A DNA stretch of 64,000 bases, from NCBI GenBank assembly GCA_963573315.1, contig OY752145.1, positions 2,294,001 through 2,358,000 of the forward strand, in the 5' to 3' direction. The notes under the pieces are model-generated. The model was not told the DNA's origin, did not search any database, and worked only from the letters and a program-made list of their open reading frames with translations. This stretch comes from Entomortierella parvispora (lineage: Eukaryota > Mortierellomycota > Mortierellomycetes > Mortierellales > Mortierellaceae). The position numbers were made by a program, and so were the translations under genes. Below are positions 51,050 to 61,400 of this stretch, piece after piece (within the stretch, counting starts at the first letter, position 1; the number at the start of each line of letters is the position of its first letter).

Positions 51050-51628
51050 CGGGAAAAAATATCAAAACGCCTCCCTGTGTCTGACAACTGAACCTACCAA
51101 CTAGATCTACGAATATGCACGCCGTGGAGAGTTTCCGTTAAATCTTGCCTTGGAGATGCGGTTCGTCAAAGCATCCTCTTTGGTCATGTCGAACGCTTAT
51201 GATGAGGATCCGGAGGCAATCTTCTGCATGATGGAAGTGTTGTCGGTAACAAATACCAAAGGGTTTGAGGAGTTTTCGGCAAAGGTTGCACAATATTGGA
51301 TGGACAACTTTCAAGCAAGGTGCGGCTGATATTTTGCATCTTGGGCCATTTAATTAATTGAAGGACATGAGGCTTCGTCTTTTCGGTGTTTATAATGCTT
51401 TTTTTTTGAATCTCTTCATATGTGAATAGGCCACACTGGGCCAAGATGTGGGAGCATGTACCTGGAATAGTTCCATATCTTCGAAGCACAAACGGAGACC
51501 GTTACGACAAGTTCGAGGCGGTCCGTAAAAAATACGACCCAAACGGAATGTTTTTGACAGGAACTTTCGCGGGTGTTCTTGGCCATGGTATCGAAAAATT
51601 GAACGACGAGAGGACCGGAAGGACATGA
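49499..51628 (+). CDS. FAD-linked sugar-1,4-lactone oxidase (D-arabinono/L-gulono-lactone oxidase-like)
   Basis: Flavoprotein of the vanillyl-alcohol-oxidase superfamily expected to oxidise an aldono-lactone towards ascorbate or erythroascorbate; exact substrate not readable. Five exons, 49499-49622, 49751-50436, 50524-51000, 51105-51319 and 51430-51628, join in frame to 566 residues. An FAD-binding domain covers about 75-280 (ALIFRPTTINDLYSIVQ, CAGAGHSWSSTSVV with the His position used for covalent FAD in relatives, GGVISLGCHGAA). The ALO domain follows (DLALEMRF-type NLALEMRFVKASS, GRPHWAK-type QARPHWAKMWEHV). The N-terminus MKLRTSNCKLAFVFAVALKL resembles a weak signal peptide, so it may be secreted or membrane-targeted. 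The exon 1 donor A/GTATGG was chosen because it restores the frame. Intron 3 carries a 31-bp poly-A tract. Confidence 0.88.
51017..51047 (+). repeat. poly-A tract in intron 3 of the lactone oxidase
   Basis: About 31 A residues, 17 bp after the donor. Might be a retroposon tail or simple slippage. Confidence 0.9.
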
Positions 51629-51668
51629 TGAGAAAATCAGGGCTGAAGGGCAAGGCTCAAGCGTTATT

Positions 51669-51962
51669 CTAAAGGATAATTGGAAGAATGAATGCACAGA
51701 GAACGAACATGTCATACAAAAGCACGTCTTGCTTCAATTCAATGTCTACCATGTACTCGCGACCATTGTGCTGATAGAGTTTTGTAAGTGTCCACATTGA
51801 AGATCCGGTCCTGAGTTCTTGGTCAACCTGACTTAGGAAGGTGTCCACATCCATGTCACAGTCTTGTTGTAGATCTCTCAATGTCAGATTGAGTTGGTGA
51901 CGTGTGTCGCTGGTGTAGTGATGTAATGAAGTTAGGGAAGTTGTCTTTGAGAAAAACAGCAC
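51669..51962 (-). CDS. hypothetical ORF or exon fragment, convergent with the lactone oxidase
   Basis: 97-residue open frame with normal composition in its central part (TLRDLQQDCDMDVDTFLSQV, SMWTLTKLYQHNGREYMVDI) and a hydrophobic C-terminus. Stop codon 40 bp from the oxidase stop. No family recognised. The first 25 residues are weaker, so it may be a last exon or a fragment of a mobile or multicopy gene. Confidence 0.3.
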   Translation of the reverse strand: MLFFSKTTSLTSLHHYTSDTRHQLNLTLRDLQQDCDMDVDTFLSQVDQELRTGSSMWTLTKLYQHNGREYMVDIELKQDVLLYDMFVLCAFILPIIL

Positions 51963-53396
51963 AGAAGGCGGTCCGGAAGGCCGGTGTGGCGCCGAGCGCG
52001 GTTTAGTGTCAGAGGGTCACAAAACGTTTCTGACAAAACGAGTCCTTTTTTTTTTGGAGTTACGCGAGATCATTAAAGAAAGGTACACATCTAGAGTCCC
52101 TTGTCGGTGTCGAATAAATGAGCTTCAGTCTTCATTGTATTCGACATCGCTAACCAAAACTGTCTGGGCGCCAGATCAACGTTGGATTAAATCATTTAAA
52201 CGGCCTCAGTAATTGAAAAAGCTCATTTAAAACTAATATTTAATCGATAGTTTTTTAAACAATAAAAATCCGGCGAACCAAAAAAAAAAAGTTCTTCATG
52301 CGAGAGGTCCTCTTCCTCCCTCATGACCACCAGTAATTCGCAATACAGCACCATTACCACCAACCCCTTTTCCGAACCCATGATCCCCTCTCCCCAAGGC
52401 CCTGGCGCCTCTCGTACTGGCTACGCGGATGCCGCCCGGGGTCAGACACTCTGGTCCACTAGGATGACACTTTGGGAAGATATGCCACTATGAACAAAGT
52501 CCCCATCGTAACTTTACCTCGACATCCCGCATGTGCAGCCTATTCTCTTCTCCAAAGAGGTCCAATCCCAAGTGGGGTGAGTTTTTATCGCAGTGCCCAC
52601 CCATTGCCGTGGAGGGAATGGGCCGCGGACCATTTCCTTCAAACCTGATGCCATCCACAAAAGGCCTTGCCTTGCGAATAGACGGAAGGGTCCCCCTGAC
52701 AGAGGCTCTGCAGACGGCCTTGGCCCCCAACAGAAGATCACTCTCCCAACTTTTCGTTTACAAGATACTATTGCAATCCCGCGGTAGGCCCACGTCATTC
52801 TCAACACTCCAGTCGACACTGGTCTCCCTTGAGATATTCCTTCCTTCCCGCCCCGCCATACTAATACCCAGCAGGCTCCAAGACCTCAGCAGCAGATATC
52901 ACAACGGCAGCGATCACAGCAACAGCGACTACAGCAAACCCGCCCTCAACAGCAGTAGCAGCAAGAGCAGATTTCCATGAATCCCAAGTGCTGGAGGTTA
53001 TTCCGCAATCTCCCTTGGTGAACAATGAGCATTCAATAGTATTCAGCCCCCAGCGGCAGAGCAGGGAGCAATCCCCTAACGGAGACCTTCAGTCTGGACT
53101 TCTTCAAGCCCCCAAAATCGCACTATCGCTCAACAACAACATAACCAACGCACGAATTAGCAACACCAACGGCCTCAGTCGCGCGGGAGTCGATGGAAAG
53201 GACCGTCAATGGACGGTTCCTCGCCGCAGGCAGGATCGGCGCCAAGGTCACTTCGGTCTGCCTCCAGTAACAACAAATAGACCCTAACCAAAGCAGCAAA
53301 GAAGACTGTGGCCTACCTCACAGGATCTTAGTCACAAACTCCAGCCCACACACTGAAGAAAACCAGAGCAGCTTCCATCAGGAGCGTCTGGACGAC
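51963..53396. other. intergenic region with CAG-rich low-complexity sequence
   Basis: No gene recognised. 52880-52970 is rich in cag/caa triplets. The stretch before the retrotransposon relic may be its degraded 3' flank. Confidence 0.35.
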
Positions 53397-54120
53397 TTAG
53401 AGCTCTCCATCAACGAGGACGACCCGATCGGCTGCGGCTGGGCTTTTGGAAAGAGGAAAGACTAAAGCCACAAGCAGGTTGAGTTGGTGGCGTGCCATGG
53501 CCAGACCCGCTGCAACGATGAAGGCCCAGTGCAGATACCAGATCGACAGCAAGGTGGCTGAGATGATCTGCTCCCTGCTGAGTTTGTATTTACGTTTGGG
53601 TGCGATGAGGCAGGCATTGAGAGACGAGAGTGAGGCCAACTCATCGTCTGCCCAGTTTTGCTTGTTGGTGAACTCTTGCAGCACTGCAACCCAGATCTGT
53701 CGCTTGATTGGGCTCAGGTGTTGGCAGACAGCGCAGGCGTCAGATAATGGTTCTCTGTTGGGTCCCGTCCAGTGTCGGCGCCTGATTGTTCCTATCGGGA
53801 GTTTGTTGTAGATTGCTCGCCACCATACGGCGCGGGACTTAGGTGGGATGACACTCTTCCAGAATCTGGTCCACTGTGTCGGTGTGCCGAGTCTGAGATC
53901 TGCTGCGGGCGGTTCCTGGATGAATGATCGGAGCACCTAGGAGCTGGCATCAAGAAAAGTCGGTGGGGCTCCGCTTTGTCCTGTATCCAGCAGGATAACT
54001 AGGATGCGGCTAGCGAGATCGTCTCCAGGCCCCAAGATGGGTAGTGTCTGTGCTCTTACTACCTCCTGCACAAAGATAAACGGACGGGACCTGAGAGCGC
54101 GGATAAAACTATGATGGTGG
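53397..54120 (-). mobile_element. non-LTR retrotransposon relic: C-terminal zinc-binding (zf-RVT) region
   Basis: A 179-codon frame (53936-53397) matches the zinc-binding region found after the reverse transcriptase in fungal LINEs: TQWTRFWKSVIPPKSRAVWW, then AIYNKLPIGTIRRRHWTG and SDACAVCQHL, with the Cys pair in place. Coding-like text continues upstream on the minus strand to about 54120 (SFIRALRSRPFIFVQEVVR, LPILGPGDDLASRIL) with a stop near 53937, so the element is broken. Opposite strand to the relic at 46.3 kb, hence an independent insertion. Confidence 0.65.
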
Positions 54121-55449
54121 AATAAGTTGGAACGGGCTTATAGCAAGTGAGCAGTGTTATTGAACCAGAAGCGTCGTCGCCAGGAGGTCTGCCTCTGAGC
54201 GCGTCGTCTACCAGTGCCGCTAGTTCCTTCATGGTGAGGGGGACAACGTGTCCTCACTCTCTGCCTCTGTGACCCGTGGGCAAGTTTGGAGGGGCTGAAG
54301 TATACAAGCCAGGTCTTCTGGATCTATTGGGGCAGGAGTTTAGAGGTCCTGGTAAAAAGATCGAGCGTACTCATTTTGTCCTCGCCGTCCAATTCTACGT
54401 CGGCTCGCTGCGGGTTAACCAGGGCGGGGATGAGACTTTTCTGGCCACTCTGTTTGATTCTCGAGAAGAACGACAGAGTTGCCTGTGGGTCGAGATAGAT
54501 CCTAAGCTGGCCGCCAAACACGCCGTCGCGTCGCGTCTTGAGCTCGGCACCCCAATGGTGACAAAGGTGATACAGAAATTGCACGTGCGCAACGATTTCG
54601 GTGACGTATAAACCATTGCCTGGCGCGGATCGGGAACTTACGATGTTTGTAAAGATTTCCGATCCGCACCAGGGCAATGATTACCAATCAGCTAGACCCT
54701 TTACTCCTTTTCTGTTTGTTTTGATGCTTACCTGACCCATGTTCGTTCTTATATAATTGGTCTCTATATAACGAAGAACTGTGTGAATTACCTGCCCTCG
54801 ATCAACGGTAAGCAGAATCCTGTTCGCAGAACGTAACCCGATTTTGAGAATTGGACGGAACTCACTAATTCCCACAAAATAAATTCGCATATATCCACGT
54901 CTGCACACTCCCAAGCACACTGTCGAGTAACATCTGACAAGGGGTTTCAGGCCATCCAACTGAACTGAAAGCGAGAAGACTCAAAGCGAGAGGTCGATAC
55001 TCGACCAAGCTGGGTGGAAAAATCCCAGAGCAAAAGACATTCCTTCGAATGTTAGCCATTCCACCATGAAAAACTGGAGTTACTGGGGTTTGTTTACAAT
55101 GCTGGCCATTCCACCATGAAAAAACTGGGGTTTGTTTACAATGTTACCCATTATTCCAGTTCCTTTACAAAAGAGCCAGGGGTGCGAAATATCCACCTTG
55201 GACAACTAGGGGTTAGGAAAAGGAGGGTGGGAGAATTATTCCTCGGGGGTAGCTTAGGTGGTGAGACTTCACTCCCTAGAGCTAACATACATGGGTCTCT
55301 GGTTACGAAAGTAGAGACCCCTTTGATGGACGTCCTTTTTAAACCTTTGAAGTTGATTCATGTCCCATCAACTTCATTGTTGCCCCCATCCTCTTCAGTT
55401 TCACCATCGTTGTCATTTTGCTTACTAAGTGATCGCTGGGGGAACCAAC
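54121..55449. other. region between the retrotransposon relic and the giant modular gene
   Basis: Open frames on both strands around 54280-54680 may be further degraded element sequence; none is recognisable. A direct repeat lies at 55049-55143. The final 300 bp should hold the promoter of the gene at 55450. Confidence 0.4.
55049..55143 (+). repeat. direct repeat, about 45 bp, two adjacent copies
   Basis: 'gccattccaccatgaaaaa..ctggggtttgtttacaatg' occurs twice, the first copy carrying an extra 8 bp (agttactg-like). About 310 bp upstream of the giant modular gene's start codon. Confidence 0.8.
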
Positions 55450-58400
55450 ATGAGACTCCTTGCACCACGTCTATCAGCTTATGTGGCCATTGTTGGCATC
55501 ATATGTCTTTCATCGACATTCGCTGACAATGCCGCAGCCACCAATGAAATCGCAACGCCCAGTGTCGATATCACTGCTGCTTGGAAAAAACACCACCACC
55601 ATTACTCCAAGAAAAAGAAATATCCCAAGCAAGACAGTAAGTTCTGGTGCTGAGATATGTACCCTCTCAACCTCCTGATCCACCTTAAATGCCCAACTCG
55701 AAGATTTCTAATACTTTCTTATCACCTCCCCTTTTCACTGCAGAGAGAGTGTTGAATCTTGTTTGTAACAATACCATTATTGACAAGATTACCTGTAAAG
55801 TCAAATGTGCGGCGCCGCACCCCATCGTGTATGGGCAATCTGCCATTGAAGAATCGCAAAACCCGTTTGAAGCCCCTGACATTGCTCCACTTGAGGCGCT
55901 CAACAGCGGCAAGGTTACCAATGTCTTCATCATTATGGACCAGCCTTGCTCGAAGGATCTTCCTCCACTTTGTTCCGCTGCTATTGAGGCCGCGGCCGCG
56001 CCAAAGGAGTCAGACGAATCAGAAGAGCCGGAGGACTCTGCGATTCATAACGAAGCCGAAGTCGAAGATGAAAGCAAGGAAGATACCGATGCCAAAACTG
56101 ACGACGAGGAGGACGTTGACACCGATGTTGACACCGATGTTGACAACGATCTGTGGAGGAAGAAGCACCGTAACAAACACGGCAGACACCAGAGACCCAG
56201 ACATGGCGAGCATCATCAAAACAACCATCAGAATGACCACAACAAACCAAAGCACCCGTACGAAAACCTTTGTGTTGCTGTTGGTGAATTCTGCGGAGAT
56301 CAGCTCTACGGCTGCAGATTCGAATTCAAGACTCGTTACTTGTGCACAGCCGTTGGCGAAAAGCCTGTGATTGTCGAGCGCAACGCTGCGAACTGTAGTG
56401 GGACAGACGATGGAAAGTGCAAATGCCCTATCAGTGCCAGCGGAAAGCCTGTCTGCGGTAGCAGTCTCCATCCTTCCTGCAAAGCCGACCCGACAACCAT
56501 CTACCATTGTCCCAATGGCGATGGATCCCGTCCCGAGATCCTCAAGAAGTGTCTCCCTGGAACGCAGTGCAAAACGGACATAGATGGCAACACCGACTGC
56601 GGTTATGATACTTGCACCTGCTCTGGTAATGTTGTGGCCTGCTCTGAGCAATTCCCAACTATCTGCAAACTGGTCCCCAACAGCGTTTACAGATGCAATT
56701 CCAAGAACACCCTCGAGCTCGTCAAGACCTGTGCCAATGCTGAAGAGTGTGTTTCTGTTGCTGATGGCGCTTTCTGCACCAACAAGGACTGCAAGTGTGC
56801 CAACGATGGTAACTTCTGCGGCGATATCTTCCCGATCTCCTGCCGACTCCCTGCCTCGACGATCTACAGCTGCAAGAAGGGCCAAGATCCTGTCCCTATC
56901 AAGAACTGTGAGCCCGGCACCTGCTCATCCTCTGCTGCAACCAACCAAGCCGGTGCTGTCTTCGGTGACGACAAATGTATTGCTGACTGCGTGTGTGTAG
57001 GCAGAGGAAAGGTATGTATCCTTAACCAAGGACGATCAAGCCTTGTTACATGAGGCATTTTACATGGCCTTTCAGACGATTAGAGACTGACCAAAACATA
57101 ACACATCTCCCATGTAGGTCTGCGGCTCCACATTTTCACCCAAGTGCAAGTTGGAGGCCGAGAGGATCTATCAATGCGATGGCTCTGGCACAACTCCCAA
57201 GCCTCTTGATGTTTGTAAAGACAAGTGCCTTAATCAAGCCGGTGGCGCCGTCTGCTCAGATCGTGACAATTGTGTATGTCCTATTAGTGCCGACGGAAAG
57301 CCCGTTTGCGGTGGCAGTCTCGATCCTTCCTGCAAAGCCGACCCGACAGCCATTTACTATTGCCCCAATGGTGATGGATCCCGCCCCGAGATCCTCAAGA
57401 AGTGTCTCCCTGGAACACAGTGTAACCCAGGCGACGGTGGCAACGCTCACTGCGGTTATGATACTTGCGTCTGCTCTGGCAACGTTGTGGCTTGCTCTGA
57501 GCAATTCCCAACTATCTGCAAACTGGTTCCCAACAGCGTTTACAGATGCAATTCCAAGAACACCCTCGAGCTCGTCAAGACCTGTGCCAATGCTGAGGAG
57601 TGTGTTTCTGTTGTTGATGGCGCTTTCTGCACCAACAAGGACTGCAAGTGTGCCAACGATGGTAACTTCTGTGGTGACATCTTCCCGATCTCCTGCCGAC
57701 TCCCTGCCTCGACGATCTACAGTTGCAAGAAGGGCCAAGATCCTGTCCCTATCAAGAACTGTGAGCCCGGCACTTGCTCATCCTCTGCTGCAACCAACCA
57801 AGCCGGTGCTGTCTTCGGTGACGACAAATGTATTGCTGACTGCGTGTGTGTAGGCAGAGGGAAGGTATGTATCTTTGACCGAGGACGATCTGGCCTTTTA
57901 GACGATTAGAGACTGACCAAAAGATTACACATCTCTCATGTAGGTCTGCGGCTCCACATTCTCGCCCAAGTGCAAGTTGGAAGCCGAGAGGATCTATCAA
58001 TGCGACGGCTCTGGCATAACTCCCAAGCCTCTTGATGTTTGTAAAGACAGGTGCCTTAGTCAAGCAGGTGGTGCCGTCTGCTCGGATCCAAGGGATAAGT
58101 GCCTCTGTCCTATAAGTGCCGACGGAAAGCCCGTTTGCGGTGGCAGACTCGACTCTTCCTGCAAAGCCGACCCTGCAGCCATCTACCATTGTCCCAATGG
58201 CGATGGATCCCGTCCTGAGATCCTCAAGAAGTGTCTCCCTGGAACGCAGTGCAAAACGGGCATAGATGGCAACACCGACTGCGGTTATGATACTTGCACC
58301 TGCTCTGGCAACGTTGTGGCTTGCTCTGAGCAATTCCCGACCATCTGCAAGCTGGTCCCCAATAGCGTTTACAGGTGCAATTCCAAGAACACCCTCGAGC

Positions 58401-61400
58401 TCGTCAAGACATGTGCCAATGCTGAGGAGTGTGTTTCTGTTGTTGATGGCGCTTTCTGCACCAACAAGGACTGCAAGTGTGCCAACGATGGTAACTTCTG
58501 TGGTGACATCTTCCCGATCTCCTGCCGACTTCCTGCATCGACGATCTACAGTTGCAAGAAGGGCCGAGATCCCATCCCTATCAAGAACTGTGAGCCCGGC
58601 ACTTGCTCATCCTCTGCTGCTACCAACCAAGCCGGTGCTGTCTTCGGTGACGACAAATGTATTGCTGACTGCGTGTGTGTAGGCAGAGGAAAGGTATGTA
58701 TCTTTAACCAAGGACGATCAAGCCTTGTTACATGAGGCATTTCACATGGCCTTTCAGACGATTAGAGACTGACCAAAAGATTACACATCTCCAATGTAGG
58801 TCTGTGGCTCCACATTCTCACCCAAGTGCAGGTTGGATGCAGAGAGGATCTATCAATGCGACGGCTCTGGCGCAATCCCCAAGCCTCTTGATGCTTGTAA
58901 AGACAAGTGCCTTAATCAAGCCGGTGGCGCCGTCTGCTCAGATCGTGACAATTGTGTATGTCCTATTAGTGCCGACGGAAAGCCCGTTTGCGGTGGCAGT
59001 CTCGATCCTTCCTGCAAAGCCGACCCGACAGCCATTTACTATTGCCCCAATGGTGATGGATCCCGCCCCGAGATCCTCAAGAAGTGTCTCCCTGGAACAC
59101 AGTGTAACCCAGGCGACGGTGGCAACGCTCACTGCGGTTATGATACTTGCACCTGCTCTGGTAATGTTGTGGCCTGCTCTGAGCAATTCCCAACTATCTG
59201 CAAACTGGTCCCCAACAGTGTTTACAGATGTAATTCCAAGAACACCCTCGAGCTCGTCAAGACCTGTGCCAATGCTGAAGAGTGTGTTTCTGTTGCTGAT
59301 GGCGCTTTCTGCACCAACAAGGACTGCAAGTGTGCCAACGATGGTAACTTCTGCGGCGATATCTTCCCGATCTCCTGCCGACTTCCTGCATCGACGATCT
59401 ACAGTTGCAAGAAGGGCCGAGACCCCGTCCCTATCAAGAGCTGTGAGCCCGGCACCTGCTCATCCTCTGCTGCTACCAACCAAGCCGGTGCTGTCTTCGG
59501 TGACGACAAATGTATTGCTGACTGCGTGTGTGTAGGCAGAGGAAAGGTATGTATCCTTAACCAAGGACGATCAAGCCTTGTTACATGAGGCATTTTACAT
59601 GGCCTTTCAGACGATTAGAGACTGACCAAAACATAACACATCTCCCATGTAGGTCTGCGGCTCCACATTTTCACCCAAGTGCAAGTTGGAGGCCGAGAGG
59701 ATCTATCAATGCGATGGCTCTGGCACAACTCCCAAGCCTCTTGATGTTTGTAAAGACAAGTGCCTTAATCAAGCCGGTGGCGCCGTCTGCTCAGATCGTG
59801 ACAATTGTGTATGTCCTATTAGTGCCGACGGAAAGCCCGTTTGCGGTGGCAGTCTCGATCCTTCCTGCAAAGCCGACCCGACAGCCATTTACTATTGCCC
59901 CAATGGTGATGGATCCCGCCCCGAGATCCTCAAGAAGTGTCTCCCTGGAACACAGTGTAACCCAGGCGACGGTGGCAACGCTCACTGCGGTTATGATACT
60001 TGCGTCTGCTCTGGCAACGTTGTGGCTTGCTCTGAGCAATTCCCAACTATCTGCAAACTGGTTCCCAACAGCGTTTACAGATGCAATTCCAAGAACACCC
60101 TCGAGCTCGTCAAGACCTGTGCCAATGCTGAGGAGTGTGTTTCTGTTGTTGATGGCGCTTTCTGCACCAACAAGGACTGCAAGTGTGCCAACGATGGTAA
60201 CTTCTGTGGTGACATCTTCCCGATCTCCTGCCGACTCCCTGCCTCGACGATCTACAGTTGCAAGAAGGGCCGAGACCCCGTCCCTATCAAGAGCTGTGAG
60301 CCCGGCACCTGCTCATCCTCTGCTGCAACCACCCAAGCCGGTGCTGTGTTTGGTGACGACAAATGTATTGCTGACTGCGTGTGTGTAGGCAGAGGAAAGG
60401 TATGTATCTTAACCAAGGACGATCAAACCTTGTTACATGAGGCATTTCACATGGCCTTTCAGACGATTAGAGACTGACCAAAAGATTACACATCTCCAAT
60501 GTAGGTCTGTGGCTCCACATTCTCACCCAAGTGCAAGTTGGAAGCCGAGAGGATCTATCAATGCGATGGTTCTGGCGCAACCCCCAAGCCTCTTGATATT
60601 TGTAAAGACAAGTGCCTTAGTCAAGCAGGTGGTGCCGTCTGCTCGGATCCAAGGGATAAGTGCCTCTGTCCTATCAGTGCCGATGGAAAGCCCGTTTGCG
60701 GTGGCAGTCTCGATCCTTCCTGCAAAGCCGACCCGACAGCCATTTACTTTTGCCCCAATGGCGATGGATCCCGCCCCGAGATCCTCAAGAAGTGTCTCCC
60801 TGGAACACAGTGTAACCCAGGTGACGGTGGCAACGCCCACTGCGGTTATCCCACTTGCATCTGCTCTGGCAACGTTGTGGCCTGCTCTGAGCAATTCCCA
60901 ACTATCTGCAAGCTGGTCCCCAACAGCGTTTACAGGTGCAATTCCAAGAACGCTCTCGAGCTCGTCAAGACATGTGCCAATGCTGAGGAGTGTGTTTCTA
61001 TTGTTGATGGCGCTTTCTGCAGCAACAAGGACTGCAAGTGTGCCAACGATGGTAACTTCTGTGGTGACATCTTCCCGATCTCCTGCCGACTTCCTGCATC
61101 GACGATCTACAGTTGCAAGAAGGGCCGAGATCCCATCCCTATCAAGAACTGTGAGCCTGGCACCTGCTCATCCTCTGCTGCTACCAACCAAGCCGGTGCT
61201 GTCTTCGGTGACGACAAATGTATTGCTGACTGCGTGTGTGTAGGCAGAGGGAAGGTATGTATCTATGACCGAGGACGATCTGGCCTTTCAGGCGATTAGA
61301 GACTTACCAAAACATAACACATCTCTCATGTAGGTCTGCGGCTCTACATTCTCGCCCAAGTGCAACTTGGATGCCGAGAGAATCTATCAATGCGACGGCT

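Noticed and set aside
53100-53290. Possible gag-like or CAG-coded protein upstream of the LINE relic
   Set aside because: No zinc knuckle or conserved motif, and frames are interrupted; left as non-coding.
57050-61243. A second frame open for 267-268 codons in several array units, running through the introns
   Set aside because: It recurs because the units are recent copies; its translation is Ser/Pro/Ala-rich without the ordered Cys pattern, and it starts inside an intron of the supported gene.
57118-61254. Reading the array as five separate tandem genes
   Set aside because: Units lack their own signal peptides and stop codons when spliced, and donors and acceptors connect them in phase 0.
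57012-61333. A CRISPR-like array of repeats and spacers
   Set aside because: Units of about 840 bp with coding exons and spliceosomal introns are unlike CRISPR, and the genome is eukaryotic.
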